A stretch of DNA of 21,035 nt from JBDRFZ01 sp043818395 (GTDB lineage: Bacteria; Patescibacteriota; Patescibacteriia; 2-12-FULL-60-25). The stretch covers positions 1 through 21,035 of the forward strand of contig JBDRFZ010000007.1 of the NCBI GenBank assembly GCA_043818395.1, given 5' to 3'. Positions 20,892 to 21,035 of the stretch are shown piece after piece. A model generated the notes under the pieces. That model saw only the letters and a program-made list of their open reading frames with translations, was not told the origin of the DNA and searched no databases. The position numbers and the translations under genes were made by a program. The number at the start of each line of letters is the position of its first letter. Position 1 is the stretch's first letter.

Positions 20892-21035
20892 CACAGAACC
20901 CATAGCGAGTTTCAAACATATTCCTTCAAGTTCATCAGTGAGTAGGCGAGATATTTGAAACCCAAATGTGTTTCAAAAAGGATCTCGTAGCGTAGAGCGA
21001 GCTTTCGATAACTGTCTTCCCATGCGAAAGTTCGC
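20892..21035 (+). ncRNA. Candidate structured leader or ncRNA, 3' end cut by window
   Basis: No ORF of note. Hairpin A: CGAGAT (20948-20953) with ATCTCG (20982-20987) and inside it TTTGAAAC (20954-20961) with GTTTCAAA (20970-20977). The same GTTTCAAA occurs at 20909-20916, so TTTGAAAC can pair upstream or downstream, not both. Hairpin B: GCGAGCTTTCG (20997-21007) with CGAAAGTTCGC (21025-21035), 11 bp with one G-U, ending exactly at the window edge. The design resembles an attenuator or riboswitch expression platform; what it controls lies outside. No known RNA family recognised. Confidence 0.5.

Overview
The window looks like a chromosomal segment of a Candidate Phyla Radiation (Patescibacteria) bacterium. 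The reasons are a short, stand-alone 16S rRNA gene with departures from consensus at universal-primer sites, very compact mostly single-gene transcription units, several membrane or disordered proteins of a CPR type, and housekeeping genes without biosynthetic operons. An ABY1-type lineage (Uhrbacteria-like) is my guess from general resemblance only. An intact release factor 2 and several TGA stops indicate that UGA is a normal stop codon, which argues against the code-25 lineages.

Left part (1-4.6 kb): the 3' end of a GIY-YIG nuclease gene finished by an inverted repeat; a small operon (PRC-barrel protein, nucleotidyltransferase-fold protein, O-antigen-ligase-type membrane protein); a PAS-GGDEF diguanylate cyclase with its own promoter and terminator; and a convergent PmtA-like SAM methyltransferase. 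Centre-left (4.6-8.9 kb): groES-groEL behind a CIRCE element (HrcA-type heat-shock control), a disordered acidic protein, a DUF4870 membrane protein, and prfB (RF2).

Accessory stretch (8.9-11.15 kb): three small transcription units, each with a TTGACA promoter: a GT2-like glycosyltransferase, an 86-aa Cys protein preceded by a long structured RNA with an intrinsic terminator, and a 130-aa orphan. A ~106-bp repeat follows the first and second genes. Its second copy carries the last codons and stop of the glycosyltransferase as a fossil, so the locus looks like a duplicated and replaced gene-cassette array.

Centre-right (11.2-15.8 kb): two tandem NAD-dependent sugar epimerases (probably nucleotide-sugar supply for surface glycans), tsaC (t6A tRNA modification), upp (uracil salvage), and ksgA (16S dimethylation). 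ksgA carries three GC-rich palindromic elements read in frame as peptide insertions, in a genome where other repeats also run into coding ends. Right part (15.8-21 kb): a 16S rRNA unit with its own promoter, leader/trailer processing helix and terminator; leftward genes for a HAM1/RdgB-like pyrophosphatase, a membrane-anchored hypothetical protein and tRNA-Val(GAC); rightward a Cys-rich membrane protein and a 144-aa orphan; and at the right edge a strong promoter followed by an RNA leader with two mutually exclusive pairings, cut by the window end.

Two expression styles are visible. Several conserved genes have a -10 box 6-8 nt before the start codon (predicted leaderless mRNAs), while most accessory genes and upp have Shine-Dalgarno sequences matching the CCTCC tail of the 16S gene.
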